Positions 1-7,863 of a DNA stretch of 64,000 nt are shown here, one piece after another. The notes below the pieces were generated by a model. It saw only the letters and a program-made list of their open reading frames with translations. It did not search any database and was not told the origin of the DNA. The stretch spans positions 1-64,000 of the forward strand of contig NZ_SJKA01000015.1 in the NCBI RefSeq assembly GCF_004331435.1, given 5' to 3'. The stretch's first letter is position 1. Each line of letters begins with the position of its first letter. The position numbers and the translations under genes are program-made. This DNA comes from Kribbella sindirgiensis. Its GTDB lineage: Bacteria > Actinomycetota > Actinomycetes > Propionibacteriales > Kribbellaceae.

Positions 1-258
1 CCAAAAGAACTTCTCCGCCAACCCGATCTGAATCGCGACCCCGTTGAACTCACCCGCGATCGCCAACTTCATGACGTACGCCGGATCCGACGCAACCGGG
101 TTCGCGAAGAAATCCCGCGGACCGTGCTCGAGACCCTGATCGTACGGAAGGAACAACGCCGTACCGTTGCGCAGGCCGTGGTCGAACAGAATCCTGTGCA
201 ACCGCGCCTTCTTACCGGCACTCAGGCCGAGTTCGTTCAGCGATGGCCGAGTCTGCAT
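1..258 (-). CDS. fbaB: Class I fructose-bisphosphate aldolase (DhnA/FbaB type), 3' part cut off by window edge
   Basis: Only the first 86 codons are present; the gene runs off the left edge. The protein begins MQTRPSLNELGLSAGKKARL and contains LFLPYDQGLEHGPRDFF near residues 36-52. That motif is typical of the archaeal-type (DhnA/FbaB) class I aldolases, which cleave fructose 1,6-bisphosphate through a lysine Schiff base. The catalytic lysine lies beyond the window, so activity cannot be checked. The ATG start is preceded by GGAGG about 8 bases upstream. A DosR-like palindrome lies 77-90 bp upstream, which groups this glycolytic enzyme with the GAPDH and pyruvate:ferredoxin oxidoreductase genes further right. 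The family call rests on the N-terminal motif alone. Confidence 0.82.
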   Translation of the reverse strand, partial: MQTRPSLNELGLSAGKKARLHRILFDHGLRNGTALFLPYDQGLEHGPRDFFANPVASDPAYVMKLAIAGEFNGVAIQIGLAEKFFW

Positions 259-334
259 GATGGTTACCTCCACTTGCTTCCACTGTCGTTGTGCCGGCGC
301 CCGTCAGGGCAGAGCCGTCGGGCCCGGTTCCACC

Positions 335-348
335 GGGACCTTGGACCG
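335..348. promoter_or_regulatory. DosR/DevR-like box upstream of aldolase
   Basis: GGGACCTTGGACCG fits GGGNCNNNNGNCC with the last base off. It lies 77 bp upstream of the aldolase ATG, in the 96-bp gap behind the downstream end of the Gmad2-like gene. The assignment is by resemblance to the mycobacterial DosR motif and by recurrence in this region. Confidence 0.5.
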
Positions 349-354
349 TCGCTG

Positions 355-1212
355 TCAGTCGACGGTGCGGATCGCTGTGACCGCGAACGCCTCGACGCCC
401 TGGTAGTGGCCGCCGGTCGACGCGACGACGACGATCACGGGGTCGGTCGCTCCCTGGAAGGTCACCTGGGTGGACCACGGCTGCGCCTGGCCGCCCGCGG
501 GCACACCGCTGACGGTTCCGAGCCGGGCTCCGGTCGATGCCTGCCGTACGTCGACGCGGATCGCCTCGTCGACGCCGGTGATCCGCCCGCCGACCGTGAG
601 CGGCGAACTGGCCGCGGCACCGTACTTGGGCTGGGTCAGCGTCAGGCGGCTGTCCCGCGTCCCGACGACCTCCCACGGCGCGTCGTCGCCCTGCCCGAAC
701 CGGGCGAGGTGGATGACGGCCGCCACCGACGGCGGGTTGCCGTCGGCGCGGTAGCCGACCGACACGTAGGCCTCGTCGCCGCGGACCGACTTCACTACCA
801 CCAGGTCGATCTCGTCGAAGTCCAGGAACCCGGTTGTGAACGACAGCGCGGTCTGCGCCGGGTCGAGGTGCCAGGGCTGCGTGCCGCCGCTGCGGTAGGC
901 CTGTTGCCAGGCTGCAGCCGCCGCCTCGGAGGTGAACGGCCACAGCGGCTGGTAGCGGAAGGTCCGGTGGGCCGGCGTGCTCGTGGTCTGTGACGGTTTC
1001 GGCGTTGCGGTGACGGTGACTGTAGGCTCGGTCTGCGTGACGGTCGGCCCCGGTCCCTGCGGGCTCCCGGACGGCTCACCCGAATCGTTGACCAGGACAA
1101 CCATCGTCACGGCGAGCGCGATGATCGCCAGGCAGGCGATCGCGATCGCCAAACGCGCACGGACGTCGCGAACCAGGCGGTCCGGCGCACGTCCAGGTCC
1201 GATCTCGGTCAT
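355..1212 (-). CDS. Single-pass membrane-anchored protein with C-terminal Gmad2/Ig-like domain
   Basis: This 285-residue protein has a short cytoplasmic N-terminus, one membrane segment at about residues 22-41 (LAIAIACLAIIALAVTMVVL) and a Thr/Pro-rich linker. A presumed extracytoplasmic region follows. Its C-terminal ~90 residues (SSPLTVGGRITGVDEAIRVD onward) resemble the Gmad2 immunoglobulin-like domain of spore-germination and surface proteins. The ATG overlaps the stop of the upstream DUF2157 gene by 4 bp (ATGA), so the two are probably translationally coupled. The ATG was chosen over longer upstream starts because of this coupling. Catalytic function is not apparent; a surface or substrate-contact role is inference. 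Confidence 0.75.
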   Translation of the reverse strand: MTEIGPGRAPDRLVRDVRARLAIAIACLAIIALAVTMVVLVNDSGEPSGSPQGPGPTVTQTEPTVTVTATPKPSQTTSTPAHRTFRYQPLWPFTSEAAAAAWQQAYRSGGTQPWHLDPAQTALSFTTGFLDFDEIDLVVVKSVRGDEAYVSVGYRADGNPPSVAAVIHLARFGQGDDAPWEVVGTRDSRLTLTQPKYGAAASSPLTVGGRITGVDEAIRVDVRQASTGARLGTVSGVPAGGQAQPWSTQVTFQGATDPVIVVVASTGGHYQGVEAFAVTAIRTVD

Positions 1213-2156
1213 GGCTTCCCCTTTCGGGCTGTGTGGACGGCGGTCGTGACGAGCAAGGCGCCCACGACCAGCAGCACGAGCGGCGCCGCCAGGTCTCCTG
1301 GGAACCACTCGTTCACCACGACCGGCAGGATGTTCAAGGCGCCGAGCGCGCCCACCGCGAGCAGCAGCAGGTCGCCGAAGACGACCGCCAGCACCACGAC
1401 GGCCACGACGGTGCACAGTGCGAGCACCATCCCGGCGTCGGCCGGAAGCGTCATCAACGCGCCGATCAGCGCGGCGGCAGCCGCCAGCGCCTGGACCGGC
1501 CGGCGCGGCTTCACCAGGTCGCGCCACCCGAGGAGGAACCAGATCGCACCGGTTCCCCAGACGGCCAGCCCCGGGAGCTGCGGATCGGAGGTCAGTTCGG
1601 CGACGGTCGCACCGGCGGTGAGCATCGCCGCGACGAAGAACGCCGCCTGCTGCGTCAGCACAGGCAGACGCCACCACAACACCGAGGCGAGCGCGGCCGC
1701 TCCCCCACCTGCCAGTGCTCCGATCGCACTGCCGTCGAAGTCCAGCACGACGTCGGCGAACAGCGCGAGGAACGCTCCGGTACCAGCTGTCGACAGCAGC
1801 CACAGCACGGACCGCAGCCGGACGCCAGGAGCACTGGGACTCGTGACCATTCCGCCGGCCAGCAGCAACGCAGCCGCGGCGCCGCCGACGACGGCCAGTT
1901 GGCCAGTGGTCCCCAGCGCACTCCAGTACCGCGCACTGATCAGACCGGCCGCGACGAGCACGATCACACCGCCGAGGTAGGCGAGTGATTCCACGACCAA
2001 CGACGTACGGCCGTGGTCGTCCGCCGGCGTGCGGGGCGCGGGCCGGCCGAGCTCGTCATGCATGCGCTCGGCCTGTCCGGCCGTGATCAGGCCCTCGGCC
2101 ACCCAGTGGTCGATCAGGTTCGACACCGACCGCCGGTCGTTGCTCGATGCCCTCAT
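1209..2156 (-). CDS. DUF2157 multi-pass membrane protein
   Basis: The 315-residue protein starts MRASSNDRRSVSNLIDHWVA. Its soluble N-terminus of about 55 residues (LIDHWVAEGLITAGQAERMH) is typical of DUF2157 proteins. About ten hydrophobic segments follow, from residue 55 (VVESLAYLGGVIVLVAAGLI) to LLVVGALLVTTAVHT near the end. DUF2157 proteins are integral membrane proteins of unknown role. The start ATG at 2156 follows a weak GGTAGAG, and a DosR-like box lies 36-49 bp upstream, so this gene and the coupled downstream gene look like a two-gene unit of the stress island. The longer reading frame upstream runs through this box and is not used. Confidence 0.75.
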   Translation of the reverse strand: MRASSNDRRSVSNLIDHWVAEGLITAGQAERMHDELGRPAPRTPADDHGRTSLVVESLAYLGGVIVLVAAGLISARYWSALGTTGQLAVVGGAAAALLLAGGMVTSPSAPGVRLRSVLWLLSTAGTGAFLALFADVVLDFDGSAIGALAGGGAAALASVLWWRLPVLTQQAAFFVAAMLTAGATVAELTSDPQLPGLAVWGTGAIWFLLGWRDLVKPRRPVQALAAAAALIGALMTLPADAGMVLALCTVVAVVVLAVVFGDLLLLAVGALGALNILPVVVNEWFPGDLAAPLVLLVVGALLVTTAVHTARKGKP

Positions 2157-2191
2157 ATCTCTACCGTCCGCCGAGGCACGCGGGCGGGGCA

Positions 2192-2205
2192 GGGCCGAAC
2201 GTCCT
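2192..2205. promoter_or_regulatory. DosR/DevR-like box upstream of DUF2157 gene
   Basis: GGGCCGAACGTCCT matches GGGNCNNNNGNCCY exactly and is embedded in CAGGGCC...TCCTG. It sits in the 70-bp gap between the usp stop and the DUF2157 start. A weaker half-copy, GGGCCGATGG, follows at 2216-2225 beside the usp stop codon. Confidence 0.55.
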
Positions 2206-2226
2206 GTGCCGGGCAGGGCCGATGGT

Positions 2227-3126
2227 TCAGCGCACGACGGCCACCGGGCAGATCGCGTGGTGCAGGACGGCACGGCTGACCGAGCCGAGCAGGAACCCGC
2301 GGATCCGGCCTCTGCCGCGGGATCCGACGACCAGCAGGTCGGCCTCGCGGGCCTCGTCCTCGAGGACTTTCGCCGGCGTTCCGTGGACGAGTTTCTCGGT
2401 GACGTGCACGTCCGGATGGTCGACGGTCTGGCCGGCCACGGCCTCGCTCAGCACCACAGCCCCGTCCTCCGCCAGAGCGTCGCGGTCGTGGACGGGAAAC
2501 AGCATGTCGCCAGGCCCCGTGCTCGTCGGATCGTGCCACGCGAGGACGGCGGTGACCCCCGCACCGGTCTGCTCGGCGAACTCGAAACCGAAGGCGATCG
2601 CGTTCCAGCTCTCCGCTGACCCGTCGACGCCGACAACCACCTGCCGCGGGCGATCCGGTCGCGGCCGCCAGTCCGCCGGTACGACGATGACCGGGCTGGC
2701 CGCGTGCGTCGCGATGTGCGCCATCACCGATCCCGCAGCGACCTCACGCAGCTCGCTCAGACCGCGGGAACCGAGCACCAGCAACGAGCCACCGGCCGCT
2801 TCCCGCAGGAGCACCGGCACCGGGTCGCCGATCAGTACTTCGGTATCGATCTCCACCTCGGGGTGCCGGCGGCGAATGTCCCGGCAGGACTTGTCCAGCA
2901 GCCGTTCGGCCGCCCGCCCGAGCGCATCCGTACCGAGCGCAACCGCTGCGCCACCCCTGCTGCGCAGCGCCGGCCAGGGAATCACCTGGACCATCCGCAT
3001 CCCGCGGCCGAGTCGTTGCGCCGCCCCCGCGGCCCAGCGCGCGGCCGCATCGCTCGCCGGTGTCCCGTCGTACCCGACCACGATCGGCCGCACGCCAAAC
3101 GGCCGCACCTTGCCAAACCCGTCCAC
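2227..3126 (-). CDS. Tandem universal stress protein (two UspA domains)
   Basis: The 299-residue protein has two UspA domains, at about residues 12-145 and 155-299. The first begins RPIVVGYDGTPASDAAARWA. The second begins VVVGVDGSAESWNAIAFG and ends LLVVGSRGRGRIRGFLLGSV, which carries the G-x2-G-x9-G(S/T) ATP-binding signature. Such tandem ATP-binding Usp proteins (for example mycobacterial Rv2623 and Rv1996) act in the cytoplasm during hypoxia and dormancy. The start is GTG with a strong AGAGGGGG site six bases upstream. A near-perfect DosR-like box lies 59-72 bp upstream. The gene is transcribed away from the toxin-antitoxin pair. Confidence 0.93.
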   Translation of the reverse strand: MDGFGKVRPFGVRPIVVGYDGTPASDAAARWAAGAAQRLGRGMRMVQVIPWPALRSRGGAAVALGTDALGRAAERLLDKSCRDIRRRHPEVEIDTEVLIGDPVPVLLREAAGGSLLVLGSRGLSELREVAAGSVMAHIATHAASPVIVVPADWRPRPDRPRQVVVGVDGSAESWNAIAFGFEFAEQTGAGVTAVLAWHDPTSTGPGDMLFPVHDRDALAEDGAVVLSEAVAGQTVDHPDVHVTEKLVHGTPAKVLEDEAREADLLVVGSRGRGRIRGFLLGSVSRAVLHHAICPVAVVR

Positions 3127-3184
3127 GGAAACCCCCTCTCGCCGATGCCCTTACGATCCTGACCGCAGCGCACAGCTCGCGGCA

Positions 3185-3198
3185 GGGACCAACGACCC
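3185..3198. promoter_or_regulatory. DosR/DevR-like box upstream of usp
   Basis: GGGACCAACGACCC fits GGGNCNNNNGNCCC with no mismatch and extends to an 18-bp palindromic frame, CAGGGNCNNNNGNCCCTG, at 3183-3200. It is the best copy in the window and lies 59 bp upstream of the usp GTG. Confidence 0.65.
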
Positions 3199-3280
3199 TG
3201 TTTCGGGAGCGGTTCTGAGTGCGGCGGTGGAGCCGAGGAGGCGTAGTGGCCGTCGGAGCGGAGTACAGGTCGCGGAGGCC

Positions 3281-3303
3281 GATGTGCTATCTGGTAGCAC
3301 ATC
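3281..3303. promoter_or_regulatory. Inverted repeat, probable autoregulatory operator of the toxin-antitoxin pair
   Basis: GATGTGCTA and TAGCACATC form a perfect 9-bp inverted repeat around the 5-bp spacer TCTGG. It ends 26 bp before the antitoxin ATG. Phd/YefM-type antitoxins usually repress their own promoter through such palindromes. A TACTAAT stretch at 3315-3321, only 9 bp before the ATG, could be the -10 element, which would give a very short or absent leader. Confidence 0.6.
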
Positions 3304-3329
3304 GTGGCACAACCTACTAATCTGGACGC

Positions 3330-3599
3330 ATGACCGGACAGCCGGAAATCACCCAGCGCGATCTGCGCACCAAGTCCAAAGAGATCATGGACGCCGTCCA
3401 GAGCGGTCAGTCCTTCACCGTCACGCGGGACGGGCACCGGATCGGCGAGCTGATTCCGCTGCGGCGCCGGCGGCGTTTCGTCCCACGCGCCGAGTTCGCA
3501 GCCATGTCCAGGACGGCCCCCGATATCTCCATCGATGCCTTCCGGACTGACCAGGACGCCACGTCGAACCAGCAACTGGACGACCCCTATGCCCACTGA
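3330..3599 (+). CDS. Type II antitoxin, Phd/YefM family
   Basis: The 89-residue protein starts MTGQPEITQRDLRTKSKEIM. The N-terminal pattern (ITQRDLRTKSKEIMDAVQSGQSF followed by VTRDGHRIGELIPL) is that of Phd/YefM antitoxins, whose N-terminus binds DNA and whose C-terminus wraps the toxin. The C-terminal ~35 residues are polar and probably unstructured when unbound. The 3' end overlaps the PIN toxin start by 11 bp, consistent with coupled translation and antitoxin-first order. No clear Shine-Dalgarno sequence precedes the ATG. Confidence 0.85.
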   Translation: MTGQPEITQRDLRTKSKEIMDAVQSGQSFTVTRDGHRIGELIPLRRRRRFVPRAEFAAMSRTAPDISIDAFRTDQDATSNQQLDDPYAH

Positions 3600-4044
3600 A
3601 CACCAGCAGGGTCTCCTGGACACCAACATCATGATCCTGCGCAAGTGGATCGACCCCGACGAGCTCCCGTCCGAGATCGCCATCAGCGCCATCACCCTGG
3701 CTGAGCTCTCCGCGGGCCCCCACGAGGTCCGCGGTAACCACGAACAGGACGAGTACGACGAACACGCCGAACGCGCCCGGCGGATGGACGTCCTCCAGCG
3801 CGCCGAGAACGAGTTCGATCCCGTCCCGTTCGACGCGGAAGCGGCCCGTGCCTACGGCCGAGTCTGCGCAGCCGTCGTCAGCGCCGGCCGCAAGCCCCGG
3901 CGGCGCGTCGCCGACCTGATGATCGCCGCCATCGCCATCGCCGAGGACATCCCCCTCTTCACCACGAACGCCGACGATTTCAAGGGCCTTGACGACCTAC
4001 TCACCGTCGTACCGGTCACCCGGCCGAAGACATTCCAGCGGTAA
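3589..4044 (+). CDS. vapC: PIN-domain ribonuclease toxin, VapC family
   Basis: The 151-residue PIN-domain protein has the expected acidic residues: D11 in LLDTNIMI, E39 in ITLAELSAGP, an aspartate in RVADLMIAAIAIA and one in FTTNADDF. These coordinate Mg2+ for RNA cleavage in VapC toxins. The acidic stretch NHEQDEYDEHAERARRMDVL sits in the usual helical clip region. The ATG at 3589 lies inside the antitoxin gene, which gives the 11-bp overlap. The pairing of a Phd/YefM-like antitoxin with a PIN toxin is common in actinobacteria. The gene converges on the flavoprotein gene at 4054, only 9 bp away. Confidence 0.9.
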   Translation: MPTEHQQGLLDTNIMILRKWIDPDELPSEIAISAITLAELSAGPHEVRGNHEQDEYDEHAERARRMDVLQRAENEFDPVPFDAEAARAYGRVCAAVVSAGRKPRRRVADLMIAAIAIAEDIPLFTTNADDFKGLDDLLTVVPVTRPKTFQR

Positions 4045-4053
4045 CAAGCCATC

Positions 4054-5688
4054 TCAGGACCGCTCGCGGAACATGGTGATGGCTCCGCTCGGGCATTCGG
4101 TGGCGCAGAGGCCGCAGCCCTTGCAGAAGTCCAGGTCGATCTCGTAGCCCTTGCCGGGGCCCAGTTTGATGATCGCGTTGTCGGGACAGACGCCGAAGCA
4201 GTTGTCGCATTCGAGGCAGTTGCCGCAGGACATGCACCGCCGGGCCTCGAACAGCGCGGTCTCGGCGGTCAGTCCACCGGTCACCTCGTCGAACGTCGTG
4301 ATCCGGCGCGCGACGTCCAGTTGCGGCCGTACGGTCGCCGGCGCGTCCGAGTAGTACCAGGTGTTCAGCCGGTCGTACGTCGCGAGCGCCGGCCGGTCCG
4401 GATGCGTGTACGCCGTACCCCGCAGCCACGCGTCGATGTTTCGCGCCGCCTGTTTCCCGTGCCCGACCGCGACCGTGACGGTGCGTTCGCCGGGCACCAT
4501 GTCGCCGCCCGCGAACAGGCCGGCGCGGCCCGTCATCATCGCGCCGTCGACCTGGACGACGCCGTCGGCGACGGCCACGTCGGGAAGATCCCGGGCCAGC
4601 GCCAGGTCCGCCTGCTGCCCCAGCGCGAGCACCACCGAGTCCGCGTCCAGCTCCTCGAACTCCCCGGTCGGCTGCGGGAACCCGGTCTCGTCCAGGCGCA
4701 TCTTCTCGATCCGCACCCGGTCGCCACCGGCGTACACGATGGTCGACAGCCAGCGCATCCGGACGCCCTCCTCGAGCGCCTCCTGGACCTCGATGTCGTG
4801 CGCCGGCATCCGGTCACGCGTCCGCCGGTACACCACGACCGCGTCCGCGGCTCCGAGCCGCCGCGCGGTCCGGGCGACGTCCATCGCGGTGTTGCCGCCG
4901 CCGTACACCGCCACGCGGCGGCCCAGCAGCGGCTGTTCGCCCTTCTCGAGCCCGGCCAGCATCGACACCGCGTCGACGATGCGCGCCGAGTCACCGGCCG
5001 GGATGTCGGCCCGGCGCCCGATGTGCGCGCCGACCGCCAGGAACACGGCGTCGAACTCGTCCAGCGCACCACCCAGATCGGTGACCGCCGTACTGAGCTC
5101 GAGCCGCACGCCCAGGTCGGAGATCCGCTGGATCTCGGCGTCGACGACGTCCCGCGGCAGCCGGTACGACGGGATGCCGTACCGCATCATGCCGCCGGCT
5201 TCCGGCGAGTCGTCCCGCACGGTGACCTCGTGGCCGAGACGTGCCAGGTGGTACGCCGCCGACAGCCCCGAGGGCCCCGCGCCGACGATCAGCACCCGTT
5301 TTCCGCTGGGTGGAGCGTCGGTACCGATGGACCATCCCTGGGAGATCGCTTCGTCGCCCAGGAACCGCTCGACCGAGTTGATTCCGACCGGCTCGTCCAG
5401 CGTCGCCCGGTTGCACGCGGTCTCGCACGGCCGGTAACAGACCCGGCCCATGACGGCCGGGAACGGGTTGTCGACCATGATCTGCCGCCAGGCGGCCTCG
5501 TAGTCGCCCTCTTCGGCCTTCGAGAGCCATTCCTGGACGTTCTCCCCGGCCGGACAGGCGTCGTTGCACGGCGGCAGCCGGTCGAGGTACACCGGTCGCT
5601 CGGTCCGCCACGACCCGGTCTTGTTGGCCAGGCTGGAGCCGACGTCCAGCGTGATCGCGTACGGATGGGTGTTGTTTGCCTCAGGCAT
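4054..5688 (-). CDS. GltD-like FAD/NADPH oxidoreductase with C-terminal 2[4Fe-4S] ferredoxin domain
   Basis: The 544-residue protein has three parts. The N-terminal Fe-S region carries CNDACPAGENVQ and CYRPCETACNR. The middle is the flavin/NADPH core of glutamate synthase small-subunit type, with GAGPSGLSAAYH for FAD and YGGGNTAMDVART for NADPH. The C-terminal ~60 residues form a bacterial ferredoxin domain with CMSCGNCLECDNCFGVCP and CKGCGLCATECP. That tail matches the delta (ferredoxin) subunit of pyruvate synthases, which has no gene of its own here. The gene directly abuts porB (TAG then ATG) and is preceded by GAGGTGAG. I infer that it moves electrons between the oxidoreductase and NADP(H); glutamate synthase function is unlikely, as no large subunit is present. 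Confidence 0.85.
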   Translation of the reverse strand: MPEANNTHPYAITLDVGSSLANKTGSWRTERPVYLDRLPPCNDACPAGENVQEWLSKAEEGDYEAAWRQIMVDNPFPAVMGRVCYRPCETACNRATLDEPVGINSVERFLGDEAISQGWSIGTDAPPSGKRVLIVGAGPSGLSAAYHLARLGHEVTVRDDSPEAGGMMRYGIPSYRLPRDVVDAEIQRISDLGVRLELSTAVTDLGGALDEFDAVFLAVGAHIGRRADIPAGDSARIVDAVSMLAGLEKGEQPLLGRRVAVYGGGNTAMDVARTARRLGAADAVVVYRRTRDRMPAHDIEVQEALEEGVRMRWLSTIVYAGGDRVRIEKMRLDETGFPQPTGEFEELDADSVVLALGQQADLALARDLPDVAVADGVVQVDGAMMTGRAGLFAGGDMVPGERTVTVAVGHGKQAARNIDAWLRGTAYTHPDRPALATYDRLNTWYYSDAPATVRPQLDVARRITTFDEVTGGLTAETALFEARRCMSCGNCLECDNCFGVCPDNAIIKLGPGKGYEIDLDFCKGCGLCATECPSGAITMFRERS

Positions 5689-6678
5689 CTAACTCACCTC
5701 GTCGGGTTCGGTCAGGCCGAAGACGCGGACGGTGCGGTCCGCCTCGGCCTGGATCCGTCTGATCACGTCGTCGCGGGGGGTCTCGCCGAACAGATGCGCG
5801 AACCGTCCCTGCGGCCGCAGGTAATCGACGACCGGGCGGAGCCGGCGGATCCGCGTCACCTCCGTCACCTCGCCGTCGACTGCCTCGAAGACCGGGAAGA
5901 TGCCGGTCTCGGTGGCGAGCCTGGCGATCCGGATCGTCTCGTCCGAGGCCGTCCGCCAGCCGAGCGGACACGGCACCAGGACGTGCAGGTAGCGCGCGCC
6001 GTGGTACTCCATCGCCTTGGTCACCTTGGACTCGAGGTCACGCAGGTCGGCGACGGTCGCGGTGGCGACGTACGGGATCCGGTGGGCCATCGCGATCAGC
6101 GGAAGGCTCTTGCCCTGGCCGAACGAGTTCCCGGCCGGTGTCGTGGTCGTCACGGCGCCGTGCGGAGTGGCCCCGGACCGCTGTACGCCGGTGTTCATGT
6201 AGCCGCCGTTGTCGTAGCAGACGTACAGCACATCGTCGTTGCGCTCGAACATCCCCGACAGGCACGCCAGCCCGATATCCACCGTGCCGCCGTCACCGCC
6301 CTGACCGACCACACGTACGTCGGTCCGGCCCTTCGCCTTCAGCGCGGCGGCGACACCGGTGGCCACCGCGGGCGCATTGCCGAACAGCGAGTGCAGCCAG
6401 GCGACCCGCCACGACGACTCCGGGTACGGCGTGGAGAAGACCTCCAGGCAGCCGGTCGCGTTGACGGTCACCGCCCGGTTGCCGGCGGCACGCATCACCG
6501 CGTCCAGCACGTACCGCGCGCCGAGCGCCTCACCGCAGCCCTGGCAGGCGCGATGGCCCATGGTCAGCGAGTTCGCGCGATCGGCGCCCGCCTGTACCGA
6601 GCGCTGCTCGGGATCGAGCAGGCGGTTCCCGACCGCGAAGCTGCCGGTCTGGTAGAACTTGATGCGTTGCGCAGGCAT
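5689..6678 (-). CDS. porB: Pyruvate (2-oxoacid):ferredoxin oxidoreductase, beta subunit
   Basis: The 329-residue protein carries GHRACQGCGEALGAR near residue 41 and the thiamine diphosphate motif GQGGDGGTVDIG. DNGGYMNTGVQRSGATPHGA is also typical of PorB. Together with the alpha and gamma subunits it oxidatively decarboxylates a 2-oxoacid with CoA to acyl-CoA, CO2 and reduced ferredoxin, or runs in reverse. The cluster cysteines in CQGCG and NATGCLEV are present. An N-terminal extension of about 40 residues precedes the core. It lies between porA (9 bp upstream) and the GltD-like gene (0 bp). Pyruvate is the likeliest substrate because of the neighbouring glycolytic genes, but substrate choice cannot be read from the sequence. 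Confidence 0.92.
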   Translation of the reverse strand: MPAQRIKFYQTGSFAVGNRLLDPEQRSVQAGADRANSLTMGHRACQGCGEALGARYVLDAVMRAAGNRAVTVNATGCLEVFSTPYPESSWRVAWLHSLFGNAPAVATGVAAALKAKGRTDVRVVGQGGDGGTVDIGLACLSGMFERNDDVLYVCYDNGGYMNTGVQRSGATPHGAVTTTTPAGNSFGQGKSLPLIAMAHRIPYVATATVADLRDLESKVTKAMEYHGARYLHVLVPCPLGWRTASDETIRIARLATETGIFPVFEAVDGEVTEVTRIRRLRPVVDYLRPQGRFAHLFGETPRDDVIRRIQAEADRTVRVFGLTEPDEVS

Positions 6679-6687
6679 GGTGCCTCC

Positions 6688-7863
6688 TCAGCCCGTCCGC
6701 CGGAGCTCGCGCTCGACCACGTCGTCCTTCAGGTCCAGGAAGGTCAACGGCTTCAGGCGATCGGCCGCGGCCTCGGTCAGCATCGTCCGCAGCGACGCCT
6801 TGGTCACCGGACGGCCGCCGAGGCCGGCGATCACCGTCGTGATCGACGCCTCCGGCACACTCCCCCGAACGTCCGCGGACACGATTCCGCCCATCCCGAC
6901 CGCGAGTGCCCGCTCGAGGACGACCACCCGGCGCGCACCGCGCAGCGCGGCCCGCACCGCTTTCGACGGGAACGGGCGGAACGTGGTCACGCCGAGCACG
7001 CCGATACTCAGGCCTTCCGCGCGGAGCTCGTCGACGGTGTCCTTCAGTGTGCCGAGCACCGAGCCGAGCGCGACGACGACCGTCTCCGCGCCCAGGCAGC
7101 CGTACGGCCGGACCAGCCCACCGGAGCTCCGCCAGAACTCCCGCGCGAACTCGTCGGCCACCCGCGGAATCACCGTGAGCGCCTCCCGGTGCCGCAGGTG
7201 CGCGAGGTACCGGACCTCCGTGAACGCGTCCGGGCCGACCATCGCCCCGATGGTCATCGGGTCGTCGGGATCCAGCACCTGACGCGGACGGTACGGCGGC
7301 AGCATCGTGTCCACCTGCTCCTGCGACGGTACGTCGACCCCCTCCACCGCGTGCGTCAGCACGAATCCGTCCATGCAGACCATGACCGGCAGCGAGAGCT
7401 CCTCGGCGATCCGGAACGCCTGGACGTGCAGGTCGGCCGCCTCCTGGTTGCTCTCGGCGTACAGCTGAATCCAGCCGGAGTCGCGCTGCGACATCGCGTC
7501 GCTGTGGTCGTTCCAGATGTTGATCGGGGCACCGATCGCCCGGTTCGCGACCGTCATCACGATCGGCAGGCCGAGCCCCGCGGCGTTGAACAGTGCCTCC
7601 GTCATGTACAGCAGGCCCTGGCTGGCGGTCGCCGTGTAGGCCCGGGCGCCGGTCGCCGACGCCCCGATCGCCACGGACATCGCGGCGAACTCGGACTCGA
7701 CGTTGACGAACTCGCACGGCGCGAGCTCACCGGAGGCGACCAGCCGGCTCAGTGCCTCGACGATATGGGTCTGCGGCGAGATCGGGTACGCGCAGATCAC
7801 CTCGGGGCGGCAGCGCGCGACCGTTTCCGCGACCGCGCGCGATCCCTCAATCTGTGAGCGCAT
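6688..7863 (-). CDS. porA: Pyruvate (2-oxoacid):ferredoxin oxidoreductase, alpha subunit
   Basis: The 391-residue protein starts MRSQIEGSRAVAETVARCRP and has the pyrimidine-binding N-terminal domain (YPISPQTHIVEALSRL, then FVNVESEFAAMSVAIGASAT). A transketolase C-terminal-like domain follows (TVVVALGSVLGTLKDTVDEL). The order and motifs are those of PorA. The start at 7863 lies inside the 3' end of porG with a 17-bp overlap, indicating coupled translation. The split gamma-alpha-beta layout is the archaeal and anaerobe type rather than the fused single-chain enzyme. Confidence 0.92.
   Translation of the reverse strand: MRSQIEGSRAVAETVARCRPEVICAYPISPQTHIVEALSRLVASGELAPCEFVNVESEFAAMSVAIGASATGARAYTATASQGLLYMTEALFNAAGLGLPIVMTVANRAIGAPINIWNDHSDAMSQRDSGWIQLYAESNQEAADLHVQAFRIAEELSLPVMVCMDGFVLTHAVEGVDVPSQEQVDTMLPPYRPRQVLDPDDPMTIGAMVGPDAFTEVRYLAHLRHREALTVIPRVADEFAREFWRSSGGLVRPYGCLGAETVVVALGSVLGTLKDTVDELRAEGLSIGVLGVTTFRPFPSKAVRAALRGARRVVVLERALAVGMGGIVSADVRGSVPEASITTVIAGLGGRPVTKASLRTMLTEAAADRLKPLTFLDLKDDVVERELRRTG

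Noticed and set aside
2216..2229. Second DosR-like box at the usp stop codon
   Set aside because: The right arm (GGTTCA) departs from GNCCY at too many positions; kept only as a weak half-site.
4321..7857. Very long plus-strand open frame of 1178 codons opposite the por genes
   Set aside because: It mirrors the minus-strand por/GltD genes, has Arg/His/Pro-rich composition without motifs, and is the usual antisense artefact of high-GC coding DNA.
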